Assembly: GCA_001910725.1 (NCBI GenBank)
Contig: MJGA01000019.1
Location: forward strand, 372,001-436,000
DNA length: 64,000 nt
Direction of reading: 5' to 3'
Source: Phanerodontia chrysosporium
Taxonomy: Eukaryota; Basidiomycota; Agaricomycetes; Polyporales; Phanerochaetaceae
Shown: one piece after another, positions 1 to 15,045 of the stretch
How the letters are laid out: every line of letters begins with the position of its first letter
Position numbering within the stretch: the first letter of the stretch is position 1
Position numbers and translations under genes: made by a program
Notes under the pieces: generated by a model
The model's input: only the letters and a program-made list of their open reading frames with translations
Told to the model about the DNA's origin: nothing
Databases searched by the model: none

Positions 1-240
1 CCGCGAGGATATTCCAATGCGCGCAGGGCGTCAATGAACGACACAAGCTCTGTTACATCTTCCGCACTCCGAACAGTCACGTCTGGAAGAGCGTTGGAGT
101 AATCAGTCTCGCCCAGTACCGGCATACCAAGCTGCACGATGCGAGTCCTCGTTTATTTCCGCGGTGTAGAGCACGAGTCATGTATAGGCAACCTCGTTGA
201 CTAGCTCAGCTGGAAGCTTCGTCGCATTCGCTTCTTGCAT
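1..240 (-). pseudogene. 5' fragment of an F-box-type protein gene, frameshifted, cut by window edge
   Basis: Reading leftward from an ATG at 240, three blocks appear in three phases: LPAELVNEV, then GLASCSLVCRYWARLITPTL, then VRSAEDVTELVSFIDALR. They match, in order, the start of the F-box-type gene at 12.16 kb (LPSELIHHIV, GLAACSLACRDWALSITPVL, LRSAEDVAQLKALMDAP). A stop after the first block and a phase change after the second break the frame, with no convincing intron at either point. In this family the N-terminal F-box binds Skp1 and the rest presents substrates to an SCF ubiquitin ligase; no substrate can be inferred. The 3' part lies outside the window, so the gene may continue. Sequence error cannot be excluded for either break. 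Confidence 0.5.
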
Positions 241-537
241 GGCAAATGCAGAGTAGTTGTTGTCGATATGGATGCGCCAGCGAGATCGAGGCGGTTATCG
301 TTGGAACAGTGTCGTGGCGACACGTGCGCGGCGATGTGATAGATCTGGCGCTGCGCACGTTTATGTGATAAGTTAGCCTAGAAGATTAGAGTTTCCGGAT
401 ACTTTTGGTCGGTGATATCCTCGGATGCGACCGAATAGCATACAACGTCCGGAGAGGACATACGGTAGATCTGAGTTATCCTAAATCTCATTACATTGTT
501 GACTTCCAAGCCCCAAGTAGTTTGACCGGCGATACAT

Positions 538-1980
<1,443 letters not shown>

Positions 1981-2840
1981 TTTCTCTTGCGAAGGTCTCT
2001 CCAGTGTGGTAGGCAACCTTGACTAGCTGCATCACGCCCGTGCGTGGCCGACATATATAGTAGCAGGAATGTCTTCGCGGGCCGTGCTTGTACGCTTTCG
2101 AGTGTAAGACGATATGGCTTCCTATGACGCCAGCCCCCGGCAGAGCACTACTGGCAATGTCATGCCAGGACAGTCAGCAAGGTAACAACGGACTCAGAAT
2201 GTTCTGCAGGGCAGAAAGCGCCACCGTGCGCGCGCTTACCATCGAGAGCCTCGCTGCCGAGGGCATACGCGTCGCTCCGAGTCATCTCGAGCTGCAGCCT
2301 GGGTGCAATGTATGTCAGAAGCTGCGTAACCGCTGCTGACAGCAGTTGGGTCAGAGCATGCAGTTGCATCACCGAATGGAGCCGCTTACTGCTGAGGCAT
2401 ACGCGATCCAAAGCTTGATGAGATCACTCAGAGCAGCAGAAAACCACCTACAACACTGACGACGATTTGCACTTAACGTCGAAACAAAGGTAACTTTGAC
2501 GTCCAAAGTAGACTATACAAGGTGTTTTCCCACCATTACCATGCAGAACCTGAGCATGGACGTATACTATCGTCAGTACTCAAGTAGCCCGGACATGAGA
2601 AGTAGTAACTCACTGTAACGCAAGGAGTCACCTAGAAACTATCGAGTTTATTAGCAAGAGAATATCCCTTGATCAGTCTACGCAGAAAACATAGCTGGAA
2701 GGCGAGAGCGACAAAAGCACAACGCCGTGCGCGTTATGATCATCAAAGTACGCTACAATACAGTCGAGGTGCTAAGCCGCATCCATGACGACCTGAAGGT
2801 ATGCCCAAGAATCAACCACGTCGAATTGGCTTCCCGACGT
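1981..2840. other. Intergenic, no gene recognised
   Basis: Holds the promoter of the minus-strand AKR copy (TATA-like element at about 2052-2059) and the 3' flank of the RBR ligase gene. No coding block with family resemblance was found on either strand. Confidence 0.5.
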
Positions 2841-5800
2841 CTATCGATGGCGTGCGACTTTGACCGGCCGGCTGTGTGCCCTATCCGCACGGTGCGGTCT
2901 GCGCAGACCTTCGTTCAGCCCCTCCGGGCCTAGCATTCCCGCATTCCCCATGATCTGCACTATCCCCTGCGCCATAGGGACTCCTCGTGGAGGATTCCGG
3001 CGCACATCCCGTAGAGGTGCGGCAACCGCTGGCGGAATGGCCGGCGCAACCGGCAGGTGGTGATGGTGGGGGTGCGGGACGTAGGGCAAAGCAGCAGGCA
3101 GAGGATGGACAGGATGAATAGGATGGACGGGGTGCGCAGGGTGCATGGGCATAGGTGGCGCAATGGGGAAGGGCAAGAACGGTTGCCCTTGAGCGTAAGC
3201 AACAGCAGCCTGTGCGTCATAACCGAACTGAGGTGGCGGTGCCATCCTCTGAGCTTCCATAGCGCGAAACAGCGGGTCTTGAGCACGCATCACCGGTCCT
3301 GCGACTGGTCGCGCAGCAGGATGTGGAACTGGAACATAATGTCGATGATGGAGGTCATGGCGATGATTCGGGTTGTTGCAGACCCCACGCTTTGGTGGCG
3401 GTACTTTCGGCAGGTCGACCTTGATGTCTGCCTCGTTGACCTCCGGGTGCGCTCGTTTGTACTCTTCTTGTGCCTTCTGCGCCGCCGCCGCAACCTGAAT
3501 AAACAACGGTTAGCGATATACTAGAACACTATACGGTATTTCGACTGAACCTCTTCAGCATGCCGCCGCTCGATGTCCGAATCCCAGAGTGGGCATTTCG
3601 AACCATCCTTAGGCATGTTGTAGGGTGGAGCCTAAGCCATGCTCAGTGTGATGCCCTGGACCTTAGTGAAAAGGCGTACTTGATTGAAATGCTCGTAACC
3701 ATGGATAATCTTCCGACAAATGTAGCACGACATTGTCCGACAATTGGGGCAGACCATCTTGTTACACTAAGCTTGGGGTGAGTATGTATCGGAATAGCAA
3801 TATGCAGTCCACATACCCCAGCCTCCTTAATGAACGCTGGCAGAACTCCAATTAGTACTGCGCCTATCGCGCACACAGTCGCCGGGTAGACGTACCTTTC
3901 TTGCAACTTGGACAGTTCCGCATAAGAGCAGCAGCTAACGTGCAGAATTTAGGGCGCAGACTGGAGATAATGAGACAGATAACATACTCATAGCCTCCTC
4001 GATAGCATGGCGAGCATCAAGCTTCTTGTCTTCCGCAGCCTCTGTAACAACTCATCAGACATCGGACCGGGTCGGGCACAGGACGCCTACCTTCACAGCT
4101 CTTGGGCAGGTGATCCTAGATGGAAAAGTGGTCGTTAAAAATTGCAGACGTGTCCAGCACGGCTTCTGCTCACCAGCTTCTTACACTTCCGACAAGAGAC
4201 GGCGCCACACTCCTCGCGCTCGCACCTGAACAACTTCTCCTGGTCGTTCTCGATCACAACCTGATACTCACAGAACGGGCACTCCTCTAGATTCTCGAGG
4301 CCCGCCGCCTCAAGCTCTTTCCGCTGAGTGACACGCTCATACAGCTCAAGCAGCTTCGGCGTAAGGATTCGGCGGAGCTCCGACGGCGGGAAGAGCAACT
4401 TGCATCCGGACTGATCCATGCACCCGATAGCAGGGTTGTGTTCGCCGAGGAGCGTCGATGCATAGTTCGTGACACAGTCGACGCAGAACAGATGCGCGTC
4501 TGGGCACTGCGTCATTTTGCTCTAGCGGCACGAGATGTCAGTAAATGGTCGGACATGTGGATGACAGGACGTACGATGGGGTATGAAGAGAAGCAGCAGC
4601 CGCATTCGAGCCCTTCGCCCTCGTCTTCTTCGGCGCCGTGCAGTGTCGCTTCCTCCTGGAGCTTGCGCAGTAGCCACGCGCGCTCCTTGTCGAATTCGGG
4701 ATCATGTCGCGCTCTGCCTTTCCCTTTCCGTTTCCTACCCGACGACCGAGGTTTGCTGTCAGATCCAACCACGGCTTCCTTCCGTTCTGCGCGAAGCGAC
4801 AGGTACGTGGGTGCATACAAACGATTGTGCTCTGCAAAACGCTGGTGCAGCTGATCGTAGGGGACACCGGGAAAGTCTTGTGAGAGTTGATTCTGGATGC
4901 ACAGTGAGAGTCTGCTCGATGGTAGACGAAAGACGGCTCACCAGAGAAATTTCATCATAGTACTTGCCTCCCGTCCGTGTCCTGTCTTTACTAGCATAGT
5001 CGGGTCCCTCAACCTTCCTCGTCTTCGCAGGTCCAGCTTCCTCTGCTCCCTCGTCTGAAGAGCGCTTGCGCTTTCTCGCCGCTTTTGGATAGTCAGGCTT
5101 CTCGAACAAGCTATGCAACGTTCGTTGTAGAGCAACCTCGTACGAATCGAATGCGGCAGCACCTGATTCAGCTGGTTCGACATGGTGGGCGGTGAGTTGT
5201 CTCTGAACGAGGTCGCGAAGATACGCAGGTTCAACGTCAGGTATTATTTCAAGCACCTGCGCCACTGTCCGGGATACCGGATCCTGGATAGGCTCAGAAG
5301 GAGGGGGCGCTGAAGGTCCACTACCTACTGCAGTTGCTGTGGACACCGAGTGTGGACCGTCAACCACAGCATCCTCTCCGCTATGCAGCGCGTCACCCAT
5401 CCGAGAGCCAGTAGTGGTAGAATCGTTGCCTTCCGAAGCTCGAATAGCGGATTCCAGAGGGCCTTTGACGAGCCACCTGCGAGAGACGATGAGCTCTGCG
5501 CATGAGATGATGGCCTCTCGCGACGCTTTGGATACTCTGCATTTTCGAAGAGGTTGTGCAGCACAGCGTCGATGACCTGCGCACATAGATCATCGTCGTC
5601 TCCCCAGTCACTTCCTGATGAGACGGAACGGGAGTCGATTTGGAGTGCTATGAGCTTCTCAAGGTAACTCTTGTCCACGTCTGGGACGAGTTCAAGGACC
5701 TGCGCGATAAGCCGAGGAATGCGATTGGCGGTCAGGACATCCTCATGAGAGGCAGGAGGGGTATTTGCAGCAGAAAGAGGAATTGGAAGACGAAGCGGGC

Positions 5801-6288
5801 TGTCGTAACGCTCTGGAGGTCGCATGTCGGCCCGTCTTTTGCCTTTGTCTTGTGGCGACAAGGATACACGCGGTGATGCACTTGAGAGGTCATCTTCGGC
5901 GGTGAGAATCGCGAGTATATCATCATCTGAGTCTGCCATGCAGCTTCAGTCAGCTAAGAGGGCGGCAGCCACGCAGAGTGCTGGGACGTACCATTGTCGT
6001 CGTCGGGCAAGAATAATGGTGCTCTGGGGTGACGATCAGGGGTCCCACCGGTCTGCGCTCCCCCTCCCAACGTCCTTCGTCTATTTGGAGTCGCTGCCAC
6101 ACTTCTCGCATGCGGCTGTTCGTCGTCAGAGTCCGATATTTCGATGATGTCTTCAGGTGGGATTGGCTGAGCTTTCCGCCGAGGCGCGGCGGCCTTACGG
6201 GGCTGTCGTCGGGAAGGCGTCACGCGGACTTGGATGGGCCAGCAACCGCACTGTCGACCACTGAGATATGGTCGCTGTATGAGGACAT
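2841..6288 (-). CDS. RBR (RING-IBR-RING) E3 ubiquitin ligase, RNF216/TRIAD3-like
   Basis: Transfers ubiquitin from E2 to substrates through a catalytic Cys in the second RING. I place the start at ATG 6288 followed by a 59-nt intron (gtggtc...gacag); later exons read in order. N-terminal half: acidic and disordered, with two related helical modules (AQVLELVPDVDKSYLEKLI...VLHNLF and AQVLEIIPDVEPAYLRDLV...TLHSLF). RING1: ECGCCFSSYPI joined to MTQCPDAHLFCVDCVTNY. IBR: CPFCEYQVV...CEREECGAVSCRKCKKL. RING2: MRNCPSCKK, CNKMVCPNCRTMSCYICRK (catalytic Cys expected here), then GYEHF and CPLWDSD, the signature end of the RNF216 family. C-terminus: 160-residue Pro/His-rich tail (HPAHPVHPIHPVHPL, PHPHHHH). 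About ten exons with canonical GT-AG borders. The splice in the 5.4 kb region between the two N-terminal modules is unresolved. Confidence 0.88.
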
Positions 6289-6604
6289 TCGGACAACGTG
6301 GTGAACGGTGAAGAGCAGGAGGCACGCGACGCGACGAACAAGGGTGTATCAAGGGTCCACGCGCCGGTGTCGCTTATGTTCGGGGTCCGTATGAGGGAAA
6401 ACGCTCGTACACAGTTGTCAACTCCACTCCTGCTCAGTGGCTCGGTGTGGGGTTATATACTGGCAGGATCAACCCCTTGAGCGACTCGCTTACCGCTTCA
6501 TGCGTGGAGCGGTCTCTGGAGGTTCACAGCATGGTTGACATTCTCAAGTGAATACGTCGAAAGCGCCAACACAATATAGCTTATCGACATTTATAGTCGG
6601 TTAG
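6289..6604. other. Promoter region of the RBR ligase gene
   Basis: A minus-strand TATA-like element (TATATAAC) lies at about 6452-6459, roughly 165 bp upstream of the ligase ATG. The rest is AT-rich spacer before the tRNA gene; nothing else is recognised. Confidence 0.4.
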
Positions 6605-6697
6605 GCCCGCCTAGCTCAATCGGATAGAGCGTGAGACTTTTAAGTCTGTGGGCTTCTAGGAATCTCAAGGCTGCGGGTTCGACCCCCGCGGTGGGCT
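6605..6697 (+). tRNA. tRNA-Lys(UUU) with a 19-nt intron
   Basis: The acceptor stem GCCCGCC pairs with GGTGGGC at 6690-6696. The D-arm has the A-box TAGCTCAATCGG, and the B-box reads GGTTCGACCCC. The anticodon stem TGAGA (6632-6636) pairs with TCTCA (6663-6667), with the loop C-T-TTT-A interrupted one base 3' of the anticodon, as in nuclear tRNA introns. Removing 6643-6661 restores a seven-base loop with anticodon TTT. CCA is not encoded. Confidence 0.93.
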
Positions 6698-7265
6698 AGT
6701 TGATTTTGGTGATTATTGGCACGGCAAATGCCATTTGTCTCCTCTGATTCTTTTCTTTTTTTGTTATCGCCTTTCAAGCCTCTGCTACATCCTTTCACTC
6801 CTTCCACGAAGTTCGCATACTCGTAGCCAACACTGTGAGCCCCGTGATCCAGAATTCTTCTCCAGGAGGTGCATTCCGCTGTACGCAGTGTGCGCTGTAT
6901 AGCGCAAGCGCTTGGGTGAGAACTATTCGGTCTTCGAAGGTCTTTGAGGTCCAGTGCTGCAAAGTAACACCTCACCACGACACAAGCTCCGTTAACGTTT
7001 TGCACGAGAGCCAAGGCTATCCATACATGCGACCCTCTCAGCGTTCCAGATAACATGCAGTATCAGTCTAAAGTATGACGTGCTGCTGGATGCCGACGGC
7101 GCACTTTGATCATGAGACGGAAGAACGACCGGAACGACGCCCTCTTTCTCACGTTTCGACGCATTTCGTCACTAGCCAGGCTTATAAATAACATCCACAG
7201 TCGATATCTTGCTCTGCTCTGAGCCCCCATAGCCTGTGCTCACAGACGACAACGTCCAAGCCGCC
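6698..7265. other. Intergenic; promoter of AKR copy 2
   Basis: A TATA box TATAAATA lies at 7183-7190, about 75 bp upstream of the AKR ATG at 7266. A T-rich run just after the tRNA (about 6748-6763) can serve as Pol III terminator. No other feature recognised. Confidence 0.5.
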
Positions 7266-9446
<2,181 letters not shown>

Positions 9447-9749
9447 GTTGGTAATACGTGTGCTACTACAGAAGACAAATGCAATGTATATAGTATCGAC
9501 GATCCAATCATGAACCCCAATCCATCCTGCCCGACCGAAGCGGGACTCGAGGCCTAACGCTTACGTTATCAGGATTTCCCACGTACCTCCCTCCTAGCGG
9601 AAATCGCTCTCACCGCTCGATAGCTGCGCGAGCTGGCACCGAATAAGCCTCGAGATGCTGGCTGCCGAGTTTGCAGGTCGCCTGCGTCATAGCTCGGAAG
9701 TGAGCCCACCCTATGTCAACAGAACCTCTGACACTGACATGGTCATTAG
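9447..9749. other. Spacer between AKR copies 2 and 3
   Basis: Just before 9750 a degraded exon end (RLRHSSE, compare RISHSPE in copy 2) followed by an intron-like gtgagc...cattag can be read at about 9660-9749. The 5' exons of copy 3 are not found. Confidence 0.4.
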
Positions 9750-10648
9750 GACTTACGCAGGTTCCTGGACGGGTCGCTGAAGGCACTCAACACCGAGTAA
9801 GTTGGTAAGGCTCACAGCCGGTTAACGGATGGCTTACTGCATCACCCTAGCTGCGTCGACATCTGGTACCTGCACAGCCCCGACCACACGACGCCATATG
9901 AGGTTACTATGCAGACAGTAAACGAGCTTTACAAGGAAGGCAAGTTGAAGCGCTTCGGGTTGAGCAACTACATGTCCTGGGAGGTCGCGGAGATAGTAGC
10001 GATCTGCAGGGCAAACGGCTATGTCCAGCCGACCGTGTATCAAGGACTCTATGACGCCATGAACCACAACGTTGAGCTGGAGCTCTTCGCATGCCTTCGG
10101 CGTTACAATATCGCATTCTACGCCTTTAACCCCCTTGGCGGCGGGTTCTTCACCGGCCGCTACCGCTCGCTACAGGACCCGGTCGAGCCAGGCTCGCGTT
10201 TTGATACAAGTCACTTCACTGGGAAGGTAATCGAATGCGCCATCTCTTTTGTTACCCTCTCTAAAGTATATGCCCCGTAGGTAACGCGCCGTCGATACTG
10301 GAATGAGGCGTATTTCAGCGCTCTCGAAAAGGTGGAAGATATAGCGAGGAAGTACGACCTAACACTCGCGGAGGTCGCGTTGCGTTGACTGTCGCATCAC
10401 AGTCTGCTCAAGCATGAGCTTGGCAACGCGATAATCATTGGCGCGTCGAGGGTAAAGCATGTTGAACAGGTGAGCCATCCGAGATTTATAAGCCGCATAT
10501 ATGTTTAGGGGCACAATGATCAGAACCTTGCCGACCTCGAGAAAGGACCCCTAGGTAAGAACCTTACAGACACGTGCTGCTTATGTTCTGACTTAATAAC
10601 ACAGCCCAGGAGGTGGTCGAGGCGGGCAACTACTTTCACCGGTTATGA
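9750..10648 (+). pseudogene. AKR7-type aldo/keto reductase, copy 3, 5'-truncated
   Basis: Family blocks run from DLRRFLDGSLKALNTE through [77 protein letters not shown] and IIIGASRVKHVEQ to a short C-terminus. Introns sit where they do in copy 2. Three defects mark it as dead: the exons carrying the catalytic Asp/Tyr/Lys are missing, the conserved Trp in ALRWLSHHS is a TGA stop (near 10386), and the last exon lacks the stretch between QEVVEAG and NYFH. Several residues differ from copy 2, so the duplication is not very recent. Confidence 0.8.
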
Positions 10649-10983
10649 GCATACCGGGCTGTTGCTTTTGATGTTGTACGGATATTACCTACAGGCTTTC
10701 ACTTATCTATGCAGCACATGGTTCATATATGCGATGTGCTGAGCAGCTTTTTGAACCTCGGATGCGACGCTTGGGCGGCATTTGTTTTGCTTTGTTTGGG
10801 CCCCTGCCGTATGTTCCTGACAGTTGTCGGAGCGCGGAAACGGAATCTTGCGCTCAAATATTGTATGTCTCTGCTGTATCGAAGTGCCTCTCTCAAACAA
10901 ATGCAGTCGAGTCACATTAATGGAGCTGAGTTACTCAAAGCGTTTGTGTATTCGCGTTGGTTGTGCGCGCGGTGCAGATCTTA
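10649..10983. other. Spacer downstream of AKR copy 3
   Basis: About 330 bp without a recognisable gene. A 91-codon open frame (10709-10984) has no family resemblance and runs into the MITE border. Confidence 0.35.
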
Positions 10984-11665
10984 AGATGCGGCTCGTGTAA
11001 AACCCAGCACTCCACGTGGCGGTGACAGTATGGTGACTTGGTGTGACATGGGCGTTACCCCGTGGAGGGTGCCGCCAAGAGTCTGCGTCGATGCACTCAC
11101 TCGACGTATTCGACATGTAGATTATATCCAAAAAGTGATTCTATGTACAGGATGATTACTAGGTGGTAATAATATAGGTATTAAGGAGAGAGCCCGACGA
11201 AGACTGCACGGGTTACCGCAATTTCTGGGCCATTTCCCGCTCCATTGCAGCCGCAATGCCTTTGGGATAGCGGCGGTGAGAGGAGTAGAGCCTTGAGGCA
11301 TATGCAGAATGAAGCACGTCTTGGTGAGTGTAGGGTGTCCTCGTTGTTGCGGACGGTCGCGAAGGGTGCACGGCGCACTACGCTTGCGCGCATGTCATCA
11401 CCGTTATGTCATCAGAGCTCCTGCTGCGAGTTCGTTTATTACATTTACTCCAGCTAAAAATCAAGTAAATCTACACCATAGAGTGGTGCATGATATCATT
11501 AGCTACCATTCTATGGTTGGTAAATATTTATTATGATTTTAATGCGAGCACGAAAAGCGATTGACTAGCGGGTGTCACGCCAGCCCCCGCCAAAGCGAGT
11601 GAAGCGCCGAACACCGTGACATTATTTTACCACGTGGAGTGCTGGGTTTTACACGAGCCGCATCT
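10984..11665. mobile_element. 682-bp MITE with about 36-bp terminal inverted repeats
   Basis: The left end AGATGCGGCTCGTGTAAAAC matches the complement of the right end for about 36 bp, up to CACGTGG, without a mismatch by eye. It is flanked by TA on both sides (10982-10983 and 11666-11667), as for Tc1/mariner targets; a TTA reading (Harbinger) is possible if the first A is excluded. No transposase is encoded. The right border abuts an AKR exon scrap. Confidence 0.75.
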
Positions 11666-11667
11666 TA

Positions 11668-11745
11668 GATGATGCGCTGTGGATACTGGAACGACCCTTG
11701 TGTCAGCGCTCTCGAAAAATGCGGAAGCTATGGAGTAGGAGTAGA
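11668..11745 (+). pseudogene. AKR exon scrap (fourth cluster copy)
   Basis: This stretch resembles the copy-3 exon starting near 10288: a TACTGGAA block followed by CAGCGCTCTCGAAAA and GGAAG lines up base for base with a few changes. No flanking AKR exons remain. The adjoining MITE inserted directly at its edge. Confidence 0.6.
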
Positions 11746-11844
11746 CATCTGACCAGCATACAGTTTGTATGCAGAACTTCAGAAGTGTACAGTATACTGC
11801 GCAATACAATGTCAGGAGTGGGTAATATAGAAAGCAAAAACACT

Positions 11845-11949
11845 AGCCCACCGCGAGGGTCGAACTCGCAGCCTTCAGATAACACTCGATTGCGTGTTTT
11901 CACCCGCGCTCTAAGAGTCTGACGCTCTATCCGATTGAGCTAGGCGGGC
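11845..11949 (-). tRNA. tRNA-Lys(CUU) with a 31-nt intron, copy 1
   Basis: On the minus strand GCCCGCC pairs with GGTGGGC, the A-box TAGCTCAATCGG and B-box GTTCGACCC are present, and the anticodon stem TCAGA pairs with TCTGA. The loop is C-T-CTT-A followed by an intron one base after the anticodon. The 105-bp gene, intron included, looks identical to the plus-strand copy at 30204, while the flanks differ. Confidence 0.93.
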
Positions 11950-12156
11950 GATGTAATTGTCTATTTTTGAGCATATATAATCATATCGTTACTGTCTCAT
12001 AATGGTCCAGCACATTCTACTCTTCGATATCCGGTCCCAGCTACTCCTACAGTGATCCATCAAGCAAATCTATTAGACTGCACACGCTTCAATGTTATTA
12101 GTGAGCACCTGTCTTCCTTTCATCTCGAATACTGAGACTCAAGGAGCCCCATATCA
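11950..12156. other. Spacer between tRNA-Lys and F-box-type gene
   Basis: AT-rich, no feature recognised except a possible 5' intron border pair of the F-box-type gene (gtgagc at 12101, cag ending at 12157). Confidence 0.3.
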
Positions 12157-13723
12157 GTGCCCGCACCTGCCAGTAGCACAACTAGCCAGCTTGCCACTGG
12201 GGACGCTCTGCCATCGGAGCTCATCCATCACATAGTGGCAGGCCTTGTTCATGACTGCGAACGGGTTCCCAAGCGTGGCCTCGCAGCGTGCAGTCTCGCC
12301 TGCCGAGATTGGGCTCTGTCCATCACCCCAGTCCTCTTTCACCGTCTTACGCTGCGCAGCGCCGAGGATGTCGCCCAGTTGAAGGCCTTGATGGACGCAC
12401 CGCGTTGTCTGGGTATCTCCCTCACCGATTGTATGAAGGACCTGATCATCGAGTGTTCCGGTCCGTGCCCGTGGCTGCACCACCTGGCGGACTTGTGGAA
12501 GCGTTTGTCTAAAAGCCCGCGCCACATTACGCGCGTCGGAAACGCATCGGTGGGCCCGCGGCACCTCGCACTGTCAGGACTGATCTGCGGATCGCTTTCA
12601 CTGCCTCGCTCGCTGCCTGCCTGCTACTACTCACCCATTCGAACACTCACTCTTTCCAACCTAGTCTTTCCCTCGAAACATAAGCTGTTCGGCTTCATTG
12701 ACTGTCTGCCAAAACTCCTCCATTGCCACTGTAGCCATATCACCATTCGCCAGCCCGACATTGAAGGCTATCGGCGGCCTCTGCCGCGCCGCTCACAGGC
12801 CTTCCGGTGGATACAAGCCACGGCATGTGCAGACGGCAGTTTGGAGAGCCAGTTGTCTTTTGGCGACGCCATGCTCGAGCCTCAGCACCGAGTCCGCTTG
12901 GCGGAAGACAATTGGAAAAATGCGCAGAAGGCTGCTATGTTGCTCGCTCCGAGCAGCTATCGCACCGCATGCCTCAGCTGCGTGGGCTCTGGTATGCTTC
13001 TCTCACGAAGCTGTGTGGTCTGTTCGCTCACGCCCCGCGACAGAGTCGCAACGAACTCTCCGCATTGCCTTTGCGGAAGTACCCAGCGGCGACGACGAAC
13101 CTGTCACAGTCTATGACGGACGCAGCCTTGTTCGTGTCGACTTTGAGGTGGCTACACTACCCTCAGTCGATCCTGGCGGAATCCGCGATGCCATCCGCTC
13201 GGTGCGGGTCACAGTCCAGGAAGACTCTGGCGGACATGCTACGCCCAAAGAGGCGAGTTACGCCGCCTTCGAGGATGCGCTGTACGAGCTGGGCGACGCC
13301 CCGCCCCTCAGCATCAACTTCGCGTCGGACTCCGCCGCGCCGTTCCGACAGCTCCTGGGCGCGGTGACCGAGAGGAACGTCCTCGGCCGGCTCTACGCGG
13401 CCGGAAAGCTCGACATCCGCCACATCCGCACGGGGTCATCTCTGGAGCATCTCCAGCGACTGCCCTCAGAGTACACCATCGACGGCGATTCGGTCGTGCT
13501 CGGGCTCGCGGACCGCTACGACTACTTCCAGCTGTTCACTGAGGACCAGAAGGAGCGGCTGCTCCGCGCTGCGCTCGCCAGGACCCGCGCCGGCGGCGAC
13601 TCGGGTCGCTCGCGCAGCGCAGACCCGCTCGTCCACCATCCGCTATTCATCGTTCCCGTGCGGGTGCGGTCAGGCCAGATCGTAGTCTCCGCACCGATTA
13701 CAATGCGGATGTACCCATCATGA
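12157..13723 (+). CDS. F-box-type protein (basidiomycete family), start and exon structure uncertain
   Basis: Likely substrate adaptor of an SCF ubiquitin ligase. The N-terminal block LPSELIHHIV...GLAACSLACRDWALSITP has the helix pattern of an F-box, followed by LRSAEDVAQLKALMDAP and, further on, IRTLTLSNLVFPS...FIDCLPKLLHCHC, as in the many mushroom F-box genes. The first frame has no upstream ATG: the open frame begins at a GTG. The C-terminal half (from about 13080: EVPSGDDEPVTVYDGRSLVRVDF to GQIVVSAPITMRMYPS, stop 13723) reads in another frame, so one or more introns or frameshifts lie in between. A frameshifted relative is at positions 1-240. Could be a gene with poorly resolved introns or an early pseudogene. 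Confidence 0.5.
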
Positions 13724-14304
13724 TCTTTACCGACTTCGCTGATTGTTTCTGGACATTGGGTCGTGGTAGACTGTCAAAATCTGGTTTGGTTGTACTGATT
13801 ATATCACGTAGATCTTGAAGTCTTTGTTCCGGTGCTGTTGCCTCTTTGCGGACTGTCTTTTGTCCAAGAACTAGCCGCCAAACCGTGTAACATTAATTAT
13901 GAATCACGGCGCGGATCAGAGGGAGCGAGGGCGTGTGTGCGTGCAAAGGGCATAGTATTCCGAATGCAATCAGAACTGCTGTAGCGTACAACGGTCATCG
14001 TAGGCCTGCTAACACAGCACAGAGTAGTGAGCTGTAATACCCTCTCAGTGGAGGTGCAAATACGACTGTATGAAAACTCAGCATAACGACAAACTCCCTC
14101 CAATGTACGCTTGCCTGCTACATGTCTTGCATACACTATGACAATGAAAAAGCGGTCCTTCCTGGAGGCTTCTAGCAAATATTTCTCTCGTCCAACTGCG
14201 CATGAGTGCGGAACAAGTCACGCTTCGACGTAAAGGTTAGCACGAGCTCTAACAGATCCATGTTATTTTGCACGCGTGGTCCGGTCTAATACAAGCTAGC
14301 GGGC
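13724..14304. other. Intergenic, no gene recognised
   Basis: Lies between the ends of the F-box-type gene and ATP14 (convergent). T-rich just after 13723; a minus-strand open frame at 13897-14178 has no recognisable domain. Confidence 0.4.
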
Positions 14305-14856
14305 TCAGTGGTGCGCGTGGTGGTCCTGGTTGGGCTCGCGCTCGCAGAGCTCGAGGAAGGCGTCGGCCTCGTTCTTGCTCTCCACGACGGGCTCGGCGGC
14401 AGCCTTGGTCTCCGCCTTCGTGGGCTCCGCAGCGTCGTACGCGGCGAGCTCAGACGCGAGGTCGGTCGGGAGCGCGGGGGGCTGGGGCTTCGGCGGGAGC
14501 GAGTACGCCTTGACGGCGCCGACGTGGGCGTCCTTCGCCTGCACAAGGTGGGTCAGCGGGAGCGCTCTGCAGCATGCGACGGGCTACGCACGGCGGGCGA
14601 GGGCTTGTAGGCCTTGAGCTCCTTGATGTAGAGGTCCTGGATGAGGTCTGGTGCGCGGTTCGGAACGGTCAGGACGGGCGTGCGTGCGGCAGCGTGCGGG
14701 TGAGCGTACCCTTGCGAGCGACGGACGAGGTCGAGAAGGCGCAAGAGCGCGAGACGGCGCGTGCCTGTGAGGGTTTCGGGCGTGAGCTCGCTGTGCAGGG
14801 GCAGGAAACGGCGGACGCACAGCGCTGGAGGCCTGCCTGAGGAGCGACGAGGACAT
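14305..14856 (-). CDS. ATP14: Mitochondrial F1Fo ATP synthase subunit h
   Basis: Small peripheral-stalk subunit of mitochondrial ATP synthase. Four exons read MSSSLLRQASSA, then ARAVSRSCAFSTSSVARK (an Arg/Ser-rich, acid-free presequence typical of matrix import), then DLIQDLYIKELKAYKPSPA, then AKDAHVGAVKAYSLPPKPQP and an acidic Ala/Glu-rich end closing in HAHH. The DLIQDLYIKELKAYKP block and the acidic C-terminus are characteristic of fungal subunit h. Introns are 52-62 nt with GT-AG borders. The gene is transcribed away from the F1-ATPase inhibitor gene, with 189 bp between the two start codons, so both probably share regulatory sites. Confidence 0.85.
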
Positions 14857-15045
14857 GGTCGGAAGGGATGAGCGTGTGACGTGTGACCGTGACGGGCATT
14901 TTGGCCTCGGTTGGCCTCGGTTTGGCTCGCGGCAAGCGCCGTCCGCGCGAGCCGACGCCATTCGCGGGCTCGCAGGCCTGGCACTTTCCCCTCGACCGTC
15001 TATATAACCCCCGCGCTCTTCTTCCTCAATCATCCACCTCGAACC
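14857..15045. promoter_or_regulatory. Shared divergent promoter of ATP14 and INH1
   Basis: 189 bp separate the two ATGs. A TATA box TATATAA at 15001-15007 faces INH1, about 40 bp upstream of its ATG. No clear TATA faces ATP14. A direct GGCCTCGGTT/GGCCTCGGTTT pair occurs at about 14912-14932. Confidence 0.6.

Noticed and set aside
12092..12159. Possible splice-created ATG for the F-box-type gene (A at 12100 joined to TG at 12158)
   Set aside because: An out-of-frame ATG at 12092 lies just upstream and would capture scanning ribosomes; the gene is degenerate, so the case is weak, unlike the AUG-free leader of gypsy-1.
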